From CAYVBN01 sp964538565 (GTDB taxonomy: Bacteria > Pseudomonadota > Alphaproteobacteria > Rhizobiales > Xanthobacteraceae): a stretch of 7,221 nucleotides of DNA. Positions 1 through 6,125 of the stretch are shown here, piece by piece. How positions within the stretch are numbered: position 1 is the stretch's first letter; each line of letters begins with the position of its first letter. The notes under the pieces were generated by a model that had not been told where the DNA came from, did no database searches, and saw nothing but the letters and a program-made list of their open reading frames with translations. The stretch spans positions 1-7,221 of the forward strand of contig CAZIGW010000297.1 in the NCBI GenBank assembly GCA_964538565.1. The letters run 5' to 3'. The translations under genes were made by a program, and so were the position numbers.

Positions 1-27
1 CTGCTCTACCTGGTCTCACGAGCATGA
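1..27 (+). CDS. 3' end of upstream gene, probably cytochrome c oxidase subunit III (partial)
   Basis: Frame 1 is open from the left edge and reads LLYLVSRA before a TGA at 25-27. The stop overlaps the ATG of the next gene (ATGA at 24-27), the usual sign of translational coupling inside an operon. Only eight residues are visible, so the sequence itself does not identify the protein. The hydrophobic end fits the last transmembrane helix of a heme-copper oxidase subunit III, which commonly precedes subunit IV in such operons. The identity is inferred from context; that a coding frame ends here is fairly secure. Confidence 0.5.
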   Translation: MLYLVSRA

Positions 28-296
28 AACCCGCGGCGTTTCGCACTTACCTCTGGACTTGGCTCGCGTTGCTGGCGCTGCTGGCGCTCACGTTCGGCAG
101 CGCCTACGTGCACATGGGCACGGTCAACCTATTGGTGAACCTCGGCATCGCCGTGCTCAAGACCTTGCTCGTAATGATCGTATTCATGGACCTGGCGCGA
201 AGCACGTCGCTGGTGCGCCTCGCTGCCGCTGCAGGCTTCTTCTGGCTCGCGCTGCTCGCAGGGCTCAGCCTGACGGACTTCCTGACGCGGCCCTGA
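24..296 (+). CDS. Cytochrome c oxidase subunit IV family protein (small membrane subunit)
   Basis: A 90-residue, very hydrophobic protein with three predicted membrane helices at about residues 9-29, 34-56 and 64-85. It has the layout of the small prokaryotic subunit IV of heme-copper oxidases (caa3/aa3 or bo3 type, CyoD-like). The second helix carries the family-like stretch KTLLVMIVFMDL, with a Lys entering the helix and a Phe-Met-Asp/His-Leu end. This subunit has no redox centre and is thought to assist assembly or stability of the catalytic core in the inner membrane. The ATG at 24 overlaps the upstream stop, supporting this start and an operon with the preceding oxidase subunit. The length is normal for the family (about 90-110 residues). 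Which oxidase class it belongs to cannot be decided without the upstream genes. Confidence 0.82.
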   Translation: MKPAAFRTYLWTWLALLALLALTFGSAYVHMGTVNLLVNLGIAVLKTLLVMIVFMDLARSTSLVRLAAAAGFFWLALLAGLSLTDFLTRP

Positions 297-341
297 CGTT
301 CAATTCGAACTGAACGCTCCGAACGCGCGGCATGGTCCTTG

Positions 342-361
342 CGGCTGTTCGCGCACAGCCG
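342..361 (+). other. Perfect 7-bp hairpin next to the ribosome binding site
   Basis: CGGCTGT (342-348) and ACAGCCG (355-361) are exact reverse complements around a 6-base loop, TCGCGC. The 3' arm ends at the first G of the purine-rich Shine-Dalgarno region of the next gene. There is no following T-run, so it does not look like an intrinsic terminator. It could lower ribosome access or protect the 5' end of a processed mRNA; this is inference, and a 7-bp stem in GC-rich DNA can arise by chance. Confidence 0.3.
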
Positions 362-367
362 AGAGGA
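361..367 (+). promoter_or_regulatory. Ribosome binding site that sets the PoxB-like start
   Basis: GAGAGGA lies upstream of the ATG at 375, with its AGGA core (364-367) seven bases away, which is ideal spacing. It supports ATG 375 over the in-frame TTG at 339, whose extra twelve residues (MRLFAHSREECS) do not resemble the family N-terminus and would be translated through the hairpin and this site. Confidence 0.7.
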
Positions 368-374
368 ATGCAGC

Positions 375-2132
375 ATGGCCACACGAACCGCCGCGGATGT
401 TCTCATCGACACACTCTGCGACTGGGGTGTGCAAGTCGTCTTCGGGCTGCCCGGCGACGGGATCAACGGCATCATGGAAGCGCTGCGACGGCGCCAGGAT
501 GAGGTGCGCTTCGTCCAGGTGCGGCACGAGGAGTCCGCCGCCTTCATGGCCTGCGCCTACGCCAAGCTCACCGGCAAGCTCGGCGTGTGCCTCGCGACTT
601 CCGGCCCTGGCGGCGTGCATCTGCTCAACGGCCTCTACGACGCGAAGCTCGATGGCCAGCCGGTGCTCGCGATCACCGGTCTGCAGTATCACGATCTGTT
701 GCACACGATGCAGCAGCAGGATGTGGAGCTCGACAAGCTCTACATGGACGTGTCCGTCTACAACTCGCGCGTGATGGGTCCCGCGCACGTGCGGAACGTC
801 ACCGAGCTGGCCTGCCGCGCAGCGCTTGCTTACCGCGGCGTCGCGCACGTCACCGTACCGAAGGACATGCAAGACCTCAGCGTGCAGGACGACGAGCGCT
901 CGAAGCGCAACGTGCCCGGTCATGGCTCGGATGTCTTTGCGCCGATTCCCCGTCTGCCCGGCGAAGCGGGCTTGCAACGAGCGGCCGACGTTCTGAACGC
1001 CGGCAAGCGCATCGTCATCATGGCCGGACGCGGCGCCATCGGCGCGGGCGCGGAGCTGGAGGAGATCGCGGATCGGCTCGGCGCCGTCATCGTCAAGCCG
1101 CTGCTGGGCAAAGCCGCCGTGCCCGACGACTCGCCGTTCACGACGGGATCGGTCGGGCTCGTCGGAACCAAGCCCTCGCAGGAAGCGCTCGAACGGTGCG
1201 ATACGCTCTTCATCGTCGGCAGCAGCTTCCCGTACATCGAGTTCTACCCGGAGCCGGGGCAAGCGCGCGCGGTGCAAATCGACATTGATCCGCTGCGGAT
1301 CGGGCTGCGCTATCCGATAGAGGTCGCGCTCGTCGGCGATGCGCTGGCGACCTTGCGGCATCTGCTGCCATTGCTGAAACGGAACGAGAACCGCGACTTC
1401 CTGACGAGCGCGCAGAAGGGAATGACCGAGTGGCGCGAGCGCATGCAGGAGCGCGCCACTCGCCGCGACAAGCCGATGAAGCCGCAAGTCGTCGCTCACG
1501 AGCTGGGCCGCCTGCTGCGCGATGACGCCATCTTCACCGCCGACTCGGGCACCGCCGCGACCTGGTACGCGCGGCACATCCCCGTGCGCGCCGGGCAAAT
1601 GTGTACGCTCTCCGGCAATCTCGCGACGATGGCGAACGGCTTCCCGTATGCGATCGCGGCGCAGATTGCCTATCCGGACCGCCAGTGCGTCGCTTTCGTC
1701 GGCGACGGCGCGTTCACGATGCTTATGGGCGACTTCGTGACGTGCGTGAAATACAAGCTGCCGGTGAAGGTCGTCATCCTGAAGAACAACTCGCTCGGCC
1801 AGATCAAGTGGGAGCAGATCGGCATGGAGGGCAATCCGGAGTACGGCTGCGACCTGCAGCCGATCGACTTCGCCGCGTTCGCGCGTGCCTGCGGCGGCGT
1901 CGGCTACACGATCGACGATCCGGCCACGTGCGGCAGCATGCTCGAGCGGGCGCTGAACGAGCCCGGGCCGGCCGTCATCGAAGCCGTGATCGATCCGAAC
2001 GAGCCGCCGCTGCCGCCGAAGATCACGTTCGAGCAGGCGAAGAACTTCGCGGAATCCCTCGCGCGCGGCACCGCGAAGCGCGGCAAGATCGCGCTCACGG
2101 TGATGTCCGACAAGGTGCGCGAGCTCACCTGA
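375..2132 (+). CDS. Thiamine-diphosphate-requiring enzyme, pyruvate oxidase / pyruvate dehydrogenase (quinone) type (PoxB-like)
   Basis: A 585-residue ThDP enzyme with three domains in the usual order. The N-terminal PYR domain (about 1-165) holds the cofactor-activating Glu52 in RHEESAAF and the SGPGGVHLLNGL segment. The central FAD/nucleotide-type domain (about 190-335) includes FPYIEFYPEPGQARAVQIDIDP, in short form FPY-EFYP then QIDIDP, matching the E. coli PoxB pattern. The C-terminal PP domain (about 365-545) has the Mg-ThDP motif GDG at 443-445 followed by NN at 471-472. The tail, from KITFEQAKNF to the end, aligns in length with the C-terminal lipid-binding tail of PoxB, so quinone-linked oxidation of pyruvate to acetate and CO2 at the membrane is the best guess. 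Many relatives are labelled only as thiamine pyrophosphate-requiring protein; acetolactate synthase or another 2-oxo acid decarboxylase is a less likely alternative. It opens a three-gene unit, 78 bases after the oxidase subunit gene. Confidence 0.85.
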   Translation: MATRTAADVLIDTLCDWGVQVVFGLPGDGINGIMEALRRRQDEVRFVQVRHEESAAFMACAYAKLTGKLGVCLATSGPGGVHLLNGLYDAKLDGQPVLAITGLQYHDLLHTMQQQDVELDKLYMDVSVYNSRVMGPAHVRNVTELACRAALAYRGVAHVTVPKDMQDLSVQDDERSKRNVPGHGSDVFAPIPRLPGEAGLQRAADVLNAGKRIVIMAGRGAIGAGAELEEIADRLGAVIVKPLLGKAAVPDDSPFTTGSVGLVGTKPSQEALERCDTLFIVGSSFPYIEFYPEPGQARAVQIDIDPLRIGLRYPIEVALVGDALATLRHLLPLLKRNENRDFLTSAQKGMTEWRERMQERATRRDKPMKPQVVAHELGRLLRDDAIFTADSGTAATWYARHIPVRAGQMCTLSGNLATMANGFPYAIAAQIAYPDRQCVAFVGDGAFTMLMGDFVTCVKYKLPVKVVILKNNSLGQIKWEQIGMEGNPEYGCDLQPIDFAAFARACGGVGYTIDDPATCGSMLERALNEPGPAVIEAVIDPNEPPLPPKITFEQAKNFAESLARGTAKRGKIALTVMSDKVRELT

Positions 2133-2153
2133 GAGCGCGATGCGCATGAGCTC
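2121..2153 (+). repeat. 7-bp inverted repeat bracketing the stop/start junction
   Basis: GAGCTCA (2121-2127) and TGAGCTC (2147-2153) are exact reverse complements. The 19-base loop contains the stop codon of the PoxB-like gene, the weak GAGAG ribosome site (2131-2135) and the ATG at 2140. The 3' arm begins inside the alternative ATG at 2146. In mRNA this could fold so that ribosomes finishing the first gene open the start of the second. That role is inference; the repeat itself is seen directly. Confidence 0.3.
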
Positions 2154-3240
2154 CGCTCCCCGCATCGCGCACCTCGCCGTGAACGTGTATCGCATCCCGA
2201 CGGACGCGCCCGAGTCGGATGGGACGCTCGAGTGGAACGCGACCACCGTCGTCGTAGTGCGCGCGCACGCCGCGGATCAGGAAGGTCTCGGCTACACGTA
2301 CGCGAGCCGCGCCGCCGGCGTGCTCATTGACGAGCTGCTCGCCGAGAGTGTTCGCGATCGCAATGCCCTGGACGTGCAAGGCGCATGGGACGCAATGGTG
2401 CATGCCGTTCGCAATCAGGGGCGGCCGGGCATTGCCTCGATGGCCATCGCCGCCGTGGATACGGCGCTCTGGGATCTGAAAGCGCACATCGTGCAGCTAC
2501 CGCTGGTCCAGCTTCTCGGCGCGACGCGTGCGCGTGTGCCCATCTACGGCAGCGGCGGCTTCACCTCCTACGGACTCGACCAGCTCGCCGACCAATTGAG
2601 CGACTGGGCGCGCGCCGGTGTGACGCGGGTGAAGATGAAGGTCGGCCGCGATCCCGCTGCAGATCTCGAACGGGTGCGCACCGCGCGGGACGCGATCGGC
2701 AGTGGCACCGAGCTCTTCGTCGATGCCAACGGCGCGTACTCGCGCAAGCAGGCGCTCGCATTCGCGTACGAATTCGCCGGCATCCACGTGCGCTGGTTCG
2801 AGGAACCGGTGTCTTCGGACGATCTTGATGGCCTGCACCTGTTGCGCGACCGCGCACCCGCGGATATGGACATCGCGGCCGGGGAATATGGCTACGACGC
2901 GTTCTACTTCCGGCGCATGCTCGACGCGAATGCCGTGGATGTCTTGCAGGCAGACGCAACGAGATGCGGCGGACTCACCGGCTTTCTGCAGGCGGATGCG
3001 CTGTGTACCGCGAGAGGGATGCCGCTCTCCGCGCACTGCGCCCCCGCCTTGCACCTGCATCCCTGCTGTTGCGCGCGCTCGCTGCGGCACCTCGAATACT
3101 TTCACGATCACGTCCGCATCGAGCAGATGATCTTCGACGGCGCGGTCCAACCGGAGAACGGCGCGCTCGCGCCGGACCTCTCGCGCCCGGGTCACGGCCT
3201 GACGCTGCGCGAGGCCGACGCCGCACGTTTCGCAATATGA
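2140..3240 (+). CDS. Enolase-superfamily enzyme, mandelate racemase / muconate lactonizing type
   Basis: A 366-residue protein, the normal length for the family: an N-terminal capping domain (about 1-130) followed by a TIM-type barrel. Catalytic motifs appear in order: K165-M-K167 after strand 2, metal ligands D195 (FVDANG), E221 (WFEEP) and E249 (GEY), then D272 (QADATR) paired with H299 (SAHC), and E319 (HLEYF). The KxK pair plus the Asp-His dyad mark the mandelate racemase subgroup, whose members abstract the alpha proton of a carboxylate to racemise or dehydrate hydroxy or sugar acids. The substrate is not readable. The start at 2140 lies seven bases after the preceding stop; ATG 2146 is equally possible by spacing from GAGAG at 2131-2135. 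It sits between a 2-oxo acid oxidase and a 2-hydroxy acid dehydrogenase, which suggests it feeds hydroxy acids to them. Cys309-311 form an unusual CCC run after LHLHP. Confidence 0.88.
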   Translation: MRMSSAPRIAHLAVNVYRIPTDAPESDGTLEWNATTVVVVRAHAADQEGLGYTYASRAAGVLIDELLAESVRDRNALDVQGAWDAMVHAVRNQGRPGIASMAIAAVDTALWDLKAHIVQLPLVQLLGATRARVPIYGSGGFTSYGLDQLADQLSDWARAGVTRVKMKVGRDPAADLERVRTARDAIGSGTELFVDANGAYSRKQALAFAYEFAGIHVRWFEEPVSSDDLDGLHLLRDRAPADMDIAAGEYGYDAFYFRRMLDANAVDVLQADATRCGGLTGFLQADALCTARGMPLSAHCAPALHLHPCCCARSLRHLEYFHDHVRIEQMIFDGAVQPENGALAPDLSRPGHGLTLREADAARFAI

Positions 3241-6125
3241 GTCCACGACAGACCCCTGCAACGTTTCCCACGAATCGGGCTCACGAGCTGGCCGCGGCCC
3301 TCACGCGAAGCGTGAGCGGCGAAGTGCGCTTCGACGACGGGAGCCGCGCGCTCTACGCCACGGACGCGTCGAACTATCGTCAGACTCCGATCGGCGTGGT
3401 GATCCCACGCACTGTCGACGACGTCGTCGCAACCGTCGCCGCCTGTCGCGAATACGATGCGCCGGTGTTACCGCGCGGGGGCGGCACGAGTCTCGCGGGG
3501 CAATGCTGCAACGTCGCGGTCGTCATCGACACGTCAAAGTATCTCCGCGACGTCGTCGAGCTCGACCCGGCGCGGCGCCGTGCGCGAGTGCAGCCGGGTT
3601 GCGTGCTCGATCACCTGAGAGATGCTGCCGAGCGCTATCACCTCACATTTGGTCCGGACCCGGCCACGCACGATCACAACACGCTCGGCGGGATGCTGGG
3701 CAACAACTCGTGCGGCGTGCATTCCGTGATGGCGGGGCGAACGTCCGACAACGTCCACTCGCTCGACGTGCTCTGCTACGACGGCACGCGAATGACAGTG
3801 GGGCCTACGCCGGAACAGGAGCTCGAAAGCATCATTGCCGCGGGCGGCCGGCGTGGCGCGATTTACGCCGGGCTGCGCAGCCTCCGGGATCGCTACGCCG
3901 ATCTCATTCGCAAGCGCTTCCCGCACATTCCGCGGCGCGTCTCCGGCTTCGGGCTCGACGAGCTCCTGCCGGAGAATGGCTTTCACGTGGCGCGCGCGCT
4001 CGTCGGCACCGAGGCGAGCTGCGTCACGATCCTCGAAGCCGAGCTGCAACTCGTGCCGAGTCCGAGCAGCCGCGTGCTGTTGATGCTGGGCTTCCCGGAC
4101 GTGTACAGCGCGGCCGACGCGGTGCCTCGCGTCATGGAAACGCATCCCATCGGAGTCGAAGGGCTCGACCGGCGGCTCATCGACCACATGCGTCGCAAAC
4201 ACCTGCACGCGGACGACGCGGAGCTGCTGCCCCAAGGCGCGGGCTGGCTCATGGTGGAAATGGGCGCAGACACGTATCAGGAAGCGGTCGAGCATGCGAA
4301 GCAGGCAGAAGCCACGCTGACGGCCGGAGAGCATGCGCCATCGGCGCGGCTTCTGTGCTCGCACGAACAGCAGGCGAAGCTCTGGGAGCTGCGCGAAGCG
4401 GGTCTCGGCGCGACGGCTTTCGTCCCGGGGCAGGCGGACACCTGGACGGGGTGGGAAGACTCCGCGGTGCCGCCCGATCGGCTCGGCGACTACTTGCGCG
4501 ACTTTCGCAAGCTGCTGCTGCGGTATCAGTACGAGGGCGCGTTCTACGGCCATTTCGGTCAAGGCATCCTGCACACGCGCATCACCTTCGACCTGCAGAG
4601 CGAGCCCGGCGTGCGCAAGTGGCGCGCGTTCCTCGACGACGCCGCGGATCTCGTCGTGCGTTACGGCGGGTCGCTCTCGGGCGAGCACGGCGATGGTCAG
4701 CAGCGCGCGCGGTTGCTGTCGAAGATGTATGGCGAGGAACTGGTGCAAGCGTTCCGCGAGTTCAAGGCGCTCTGGGACCCGCTCGGCCGCATGAACCCCG
4801 GCAAGGCGATCGACTCGTATCCGATCACGTCGGACCTGCGATTGCGGGCACCCGAAGTGCCGCTCGTGCCGCGGGCGCAGTTCGCGTATCGCCAGGATCA
4901 CGGCAGCTTCGCGCACGCCGCGCTCCGCTGCGTCGGCGTGGGCGAGTGCCGCCGCACGAGCGGCGGCCTCATGTGCCCGAGCTACATGGTGACACGCGAG
5001 GAGAAGCACTCGACGCGCGGACGCGCGCGGCTGCTCTTCGAGATGATGCACGAAGGCGCGCTCCGGAAGGGCTGGCACAGCGACGCGGTCCACGATGCAC
5101 TCGATCTGTGCTTGGCATGCAAGGGTTGCAAGCACGATTGTCCGGTCAACGTGGACATGGCGACGTACAAGGCGGAATTTCATGCGCACTATTACAAGGG
5201 GCGCCTGCGCCCGCGCTCCGCCTACGCATTCGGCCTCATTTACTGGTGGGCGCGCGCCGCGTCTCACATGCCGCAGCTCGTGAACGCAGTGAGCCAATCG
5301 CGCTGGGGCGGATCGGCTCTCAAGACCATGGCGGACATTGCCGAGCCGCGTCGCCTGCCGCGCTTCGCGGTGCGCCCCTTCACGAGCGCGTACACCAAGG
5401 AAGCCCCCGAGCGCGGCGAGCGCCCGGTTCTGTTGTGGCCCGATACCTTCAACAACTTTCTCGATCCCGACACGCTGCACGCTGCCGTCGAGGTGCTGCG
5501 CGCCGCGGGATACACGCCGATCGTCCCGCATCGCCGGCTCTGTTGCGGCCGGCCGCTCTACGCGTGGGGCTGGGTGCAGCGCGCCCGGCGGCTGCTCCTT
5601 CAGGTGCTGCGGGAGGTCGATCATTGGATCGCGGCCGACGTTCCGCTCGTCGGCCTGGAGCCCGCGTGCGTGAGCGCGCTGCGCGATGAGCTGCTCGAGC
5701 TATTCCCCGCCGACGATCGCGCGCAGCGCCTCGCGCGCAACACGTGGCTGCTCAGTGAATTCCTCGAGCGCGCCGACTACGAGCCGCCGCGGTTCGAGGA
5801 GCGCGCGGTCGTTCATCTCCACTGCCACCATCGCTCCGTGCTGAACGCGGACGCGGAGTCCGCGGTACTGAAGCGCCTCGGAATGCAGTTCGACGTGCTC
5901 GATTCGGGCTGCTGCGGCATGGCCGGCGAGTTCGGGTTTGAGGCGCGGCACTACGCGGTGTCGCGGCAGGCCGGCGAGCGCGTGCTGTTCCCCGCGATCC
6001 GCGCCGCCTCGCCGGAAACCCTGATCATTGCGGACGGCTTTAGCTGTCGTGAACAGATCCGTCAGGAAACGCCCCGGCAAGCGCTCCACCTGTCGCAAGT
6101 GCTCCGCGCAGCCCATCGACACTAG
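3237..6125 (+). CDS. FAD-binding and (4Fe-4S) oxidoreductase, YdiJ / D-2-hydroxyacid dehydrogenase-like fusion
   Basis: A 962-residue protein fusing a GlcD-like flavin dehydrogenase to a GlpC/GlcF-like iron-sulfur part, close in design to E. coli YdiJ (about 1,018 residues). The FAD_binding_4 domain (about 45-190) has the PRGGGTSL loop at 79-86 and the GPDPATHDHNTLGG region at 139-152. The FAD-oxidase C domain (about 270-525) has H439 and H446 in GHFGQGILH plus E483-H484 in SGEHGDG, matching the metal/substrate site of D-2-hydroxyglutarate dehydrogenases. The ferredoxin-like part has C565, C571, C580 (MCPSY) and the CLACKGCKHDCP cluster (C625, C628, C631, C635). The two CCG modules (about 735-960) show CCG at 769-771, C811, C863, CCG at 892-894 and C937. 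It probably oxidises a D-2-hydroxy acid (2-hydroxyglutarate, lactate or similar) and hands electrons to the quinone pool. The ATG overlaps the preceding stop (ATGA), with no clear ribosome site, implying translational coupling. The open frame extends upstream to 2964, but that part is shadow inside the enolase gene. Confidence 0.9.
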   Translation: MSPRQTPATFPTNRAHELAAALTRSVSGEVRFDDGSRALYATDASNYRQTPIGVVIPRTVDDVVATVAACREYDAPVLPRGGGTSLAGQCCNVAVVIDTSKYLRDVVELDPARRRARVQPGCVLDHLRDAAERYHLTFGPDPATHDHNTLGGMLGNNSCGVHSVMAGRTSDNVHSLDVLCYDGTRMTVGPTPEQELESIIAAGGRRGAIYAGLRSLRDRYADLIRKRFPHIPRRVSGFGLDELLPENGFHVARALVGTEASCVTILEAELQLVPSPSSRVLLMLGFPDVYSAADAVPRVMETHPIGVEGLDRRLIDHMRRKHLHADDAELLPQGAGWLMVEMGADTYQEAVEHAKQAEATLTAGEHAPSARLLCSHEQQAKLWELREAGLGATAFVPGQADTWTGWEDSAVPPDRLGDYLRDFRKLLLRYQYEGAFYGHFGQGILHTRITFDLQSEPGVRKWRAFLDDAADLVVRYGGSLSGEHGDGQQRARLLSKMYGEELVQAFREFKALWDPLGRMNPGKAIDSYPITSDLRLRAPEVPLVPRAQFAYRQDHGSFAHAALRCVGVGECRRTSGGLMCPSYMVTREEKHSTRGRARLLFEMMHEGALRKGWHSDAVHDALDLCLACKGCKHDCPVNVDMATYKAEFHAHYYKGRLRPRSAYAFGLIYWWARAASHMPQLVNAVSQSRWGGSALKTMADIAEPRRLPRFAVRPFTSAYTKEAPERGERPVLLWPDTFNNFLDPDTLHAAVEVLRAAGYTPIVPHRRLCCGRPLYAWGWVQRARRLLLQVLREVDHWIAADVPLVGLEPACVSALRDELLELFPADDRAQRLARNTWLLSEFLERADYEPPRFEERAVVHLHCHHRSVLNADAESAVLKRLGMQFDVLDSGCCGMAGEFGFEARHYAVSRQAGERVLFPAIRAASPETLIIADGFSCREQIRQETPRQALHLSQVLRAAHRH

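Noticed and set aside
297..341. A possible intrinsic terminator or promoter in the gap after the oxidase subunit gene.
   Set aside because: There is no GC hairpin followed by a T-run and no convincing -35/-10 pair; a promoter here can be neither supported nor excluded.
339..374. Upstream TTG start for the PoxB-like gene.
   Set aside because: The added residues do not resemble the family, and a good ribosome site sits just before ATG 375.
375..2132. Reading the ThDP enzyme as acetolactate synthase.
   Set aside because: The central FPY-EFYP / QIDIDP segment and the C-terminal tail match the pyruvate oxidase type better, and no regulatory-subunit gene lies beside it; a substrate other than pyruvate remains possible.
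300..2246. A 648-codon open frame on the minus strand opposite the PoxB-like gene.
   Set aside because: It is Arg/His/Ala/Val-rich with no recognisable motif and lies antisense to a gene with clear ThDP motifs. Long antisense frames are expected in GC-rich codon usage.
2964..3236. N-terminal extension of the FAD/Fe-S frame by about 91 residues.
   Set aside because: The extension overlaps the conserved C-terminal catalytic part of the enolase-type gene and reads as Arg/Ala-rich sequence. The ATG at 3237 overlaps the preceding stop and fits the family N-terminus.
3503..5689. Very long competing frames over the FAD/Fe-S gene: 728 codons on the plus strand and 696 codons on the minus strand (3534-5624).
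   Set aside because: Both are low-complexity Arg/Ala/Gly-rich translations without domains, whereas the 3237-6125 frame carries FAD, 4Fe-4S and CCG motifs throughout.
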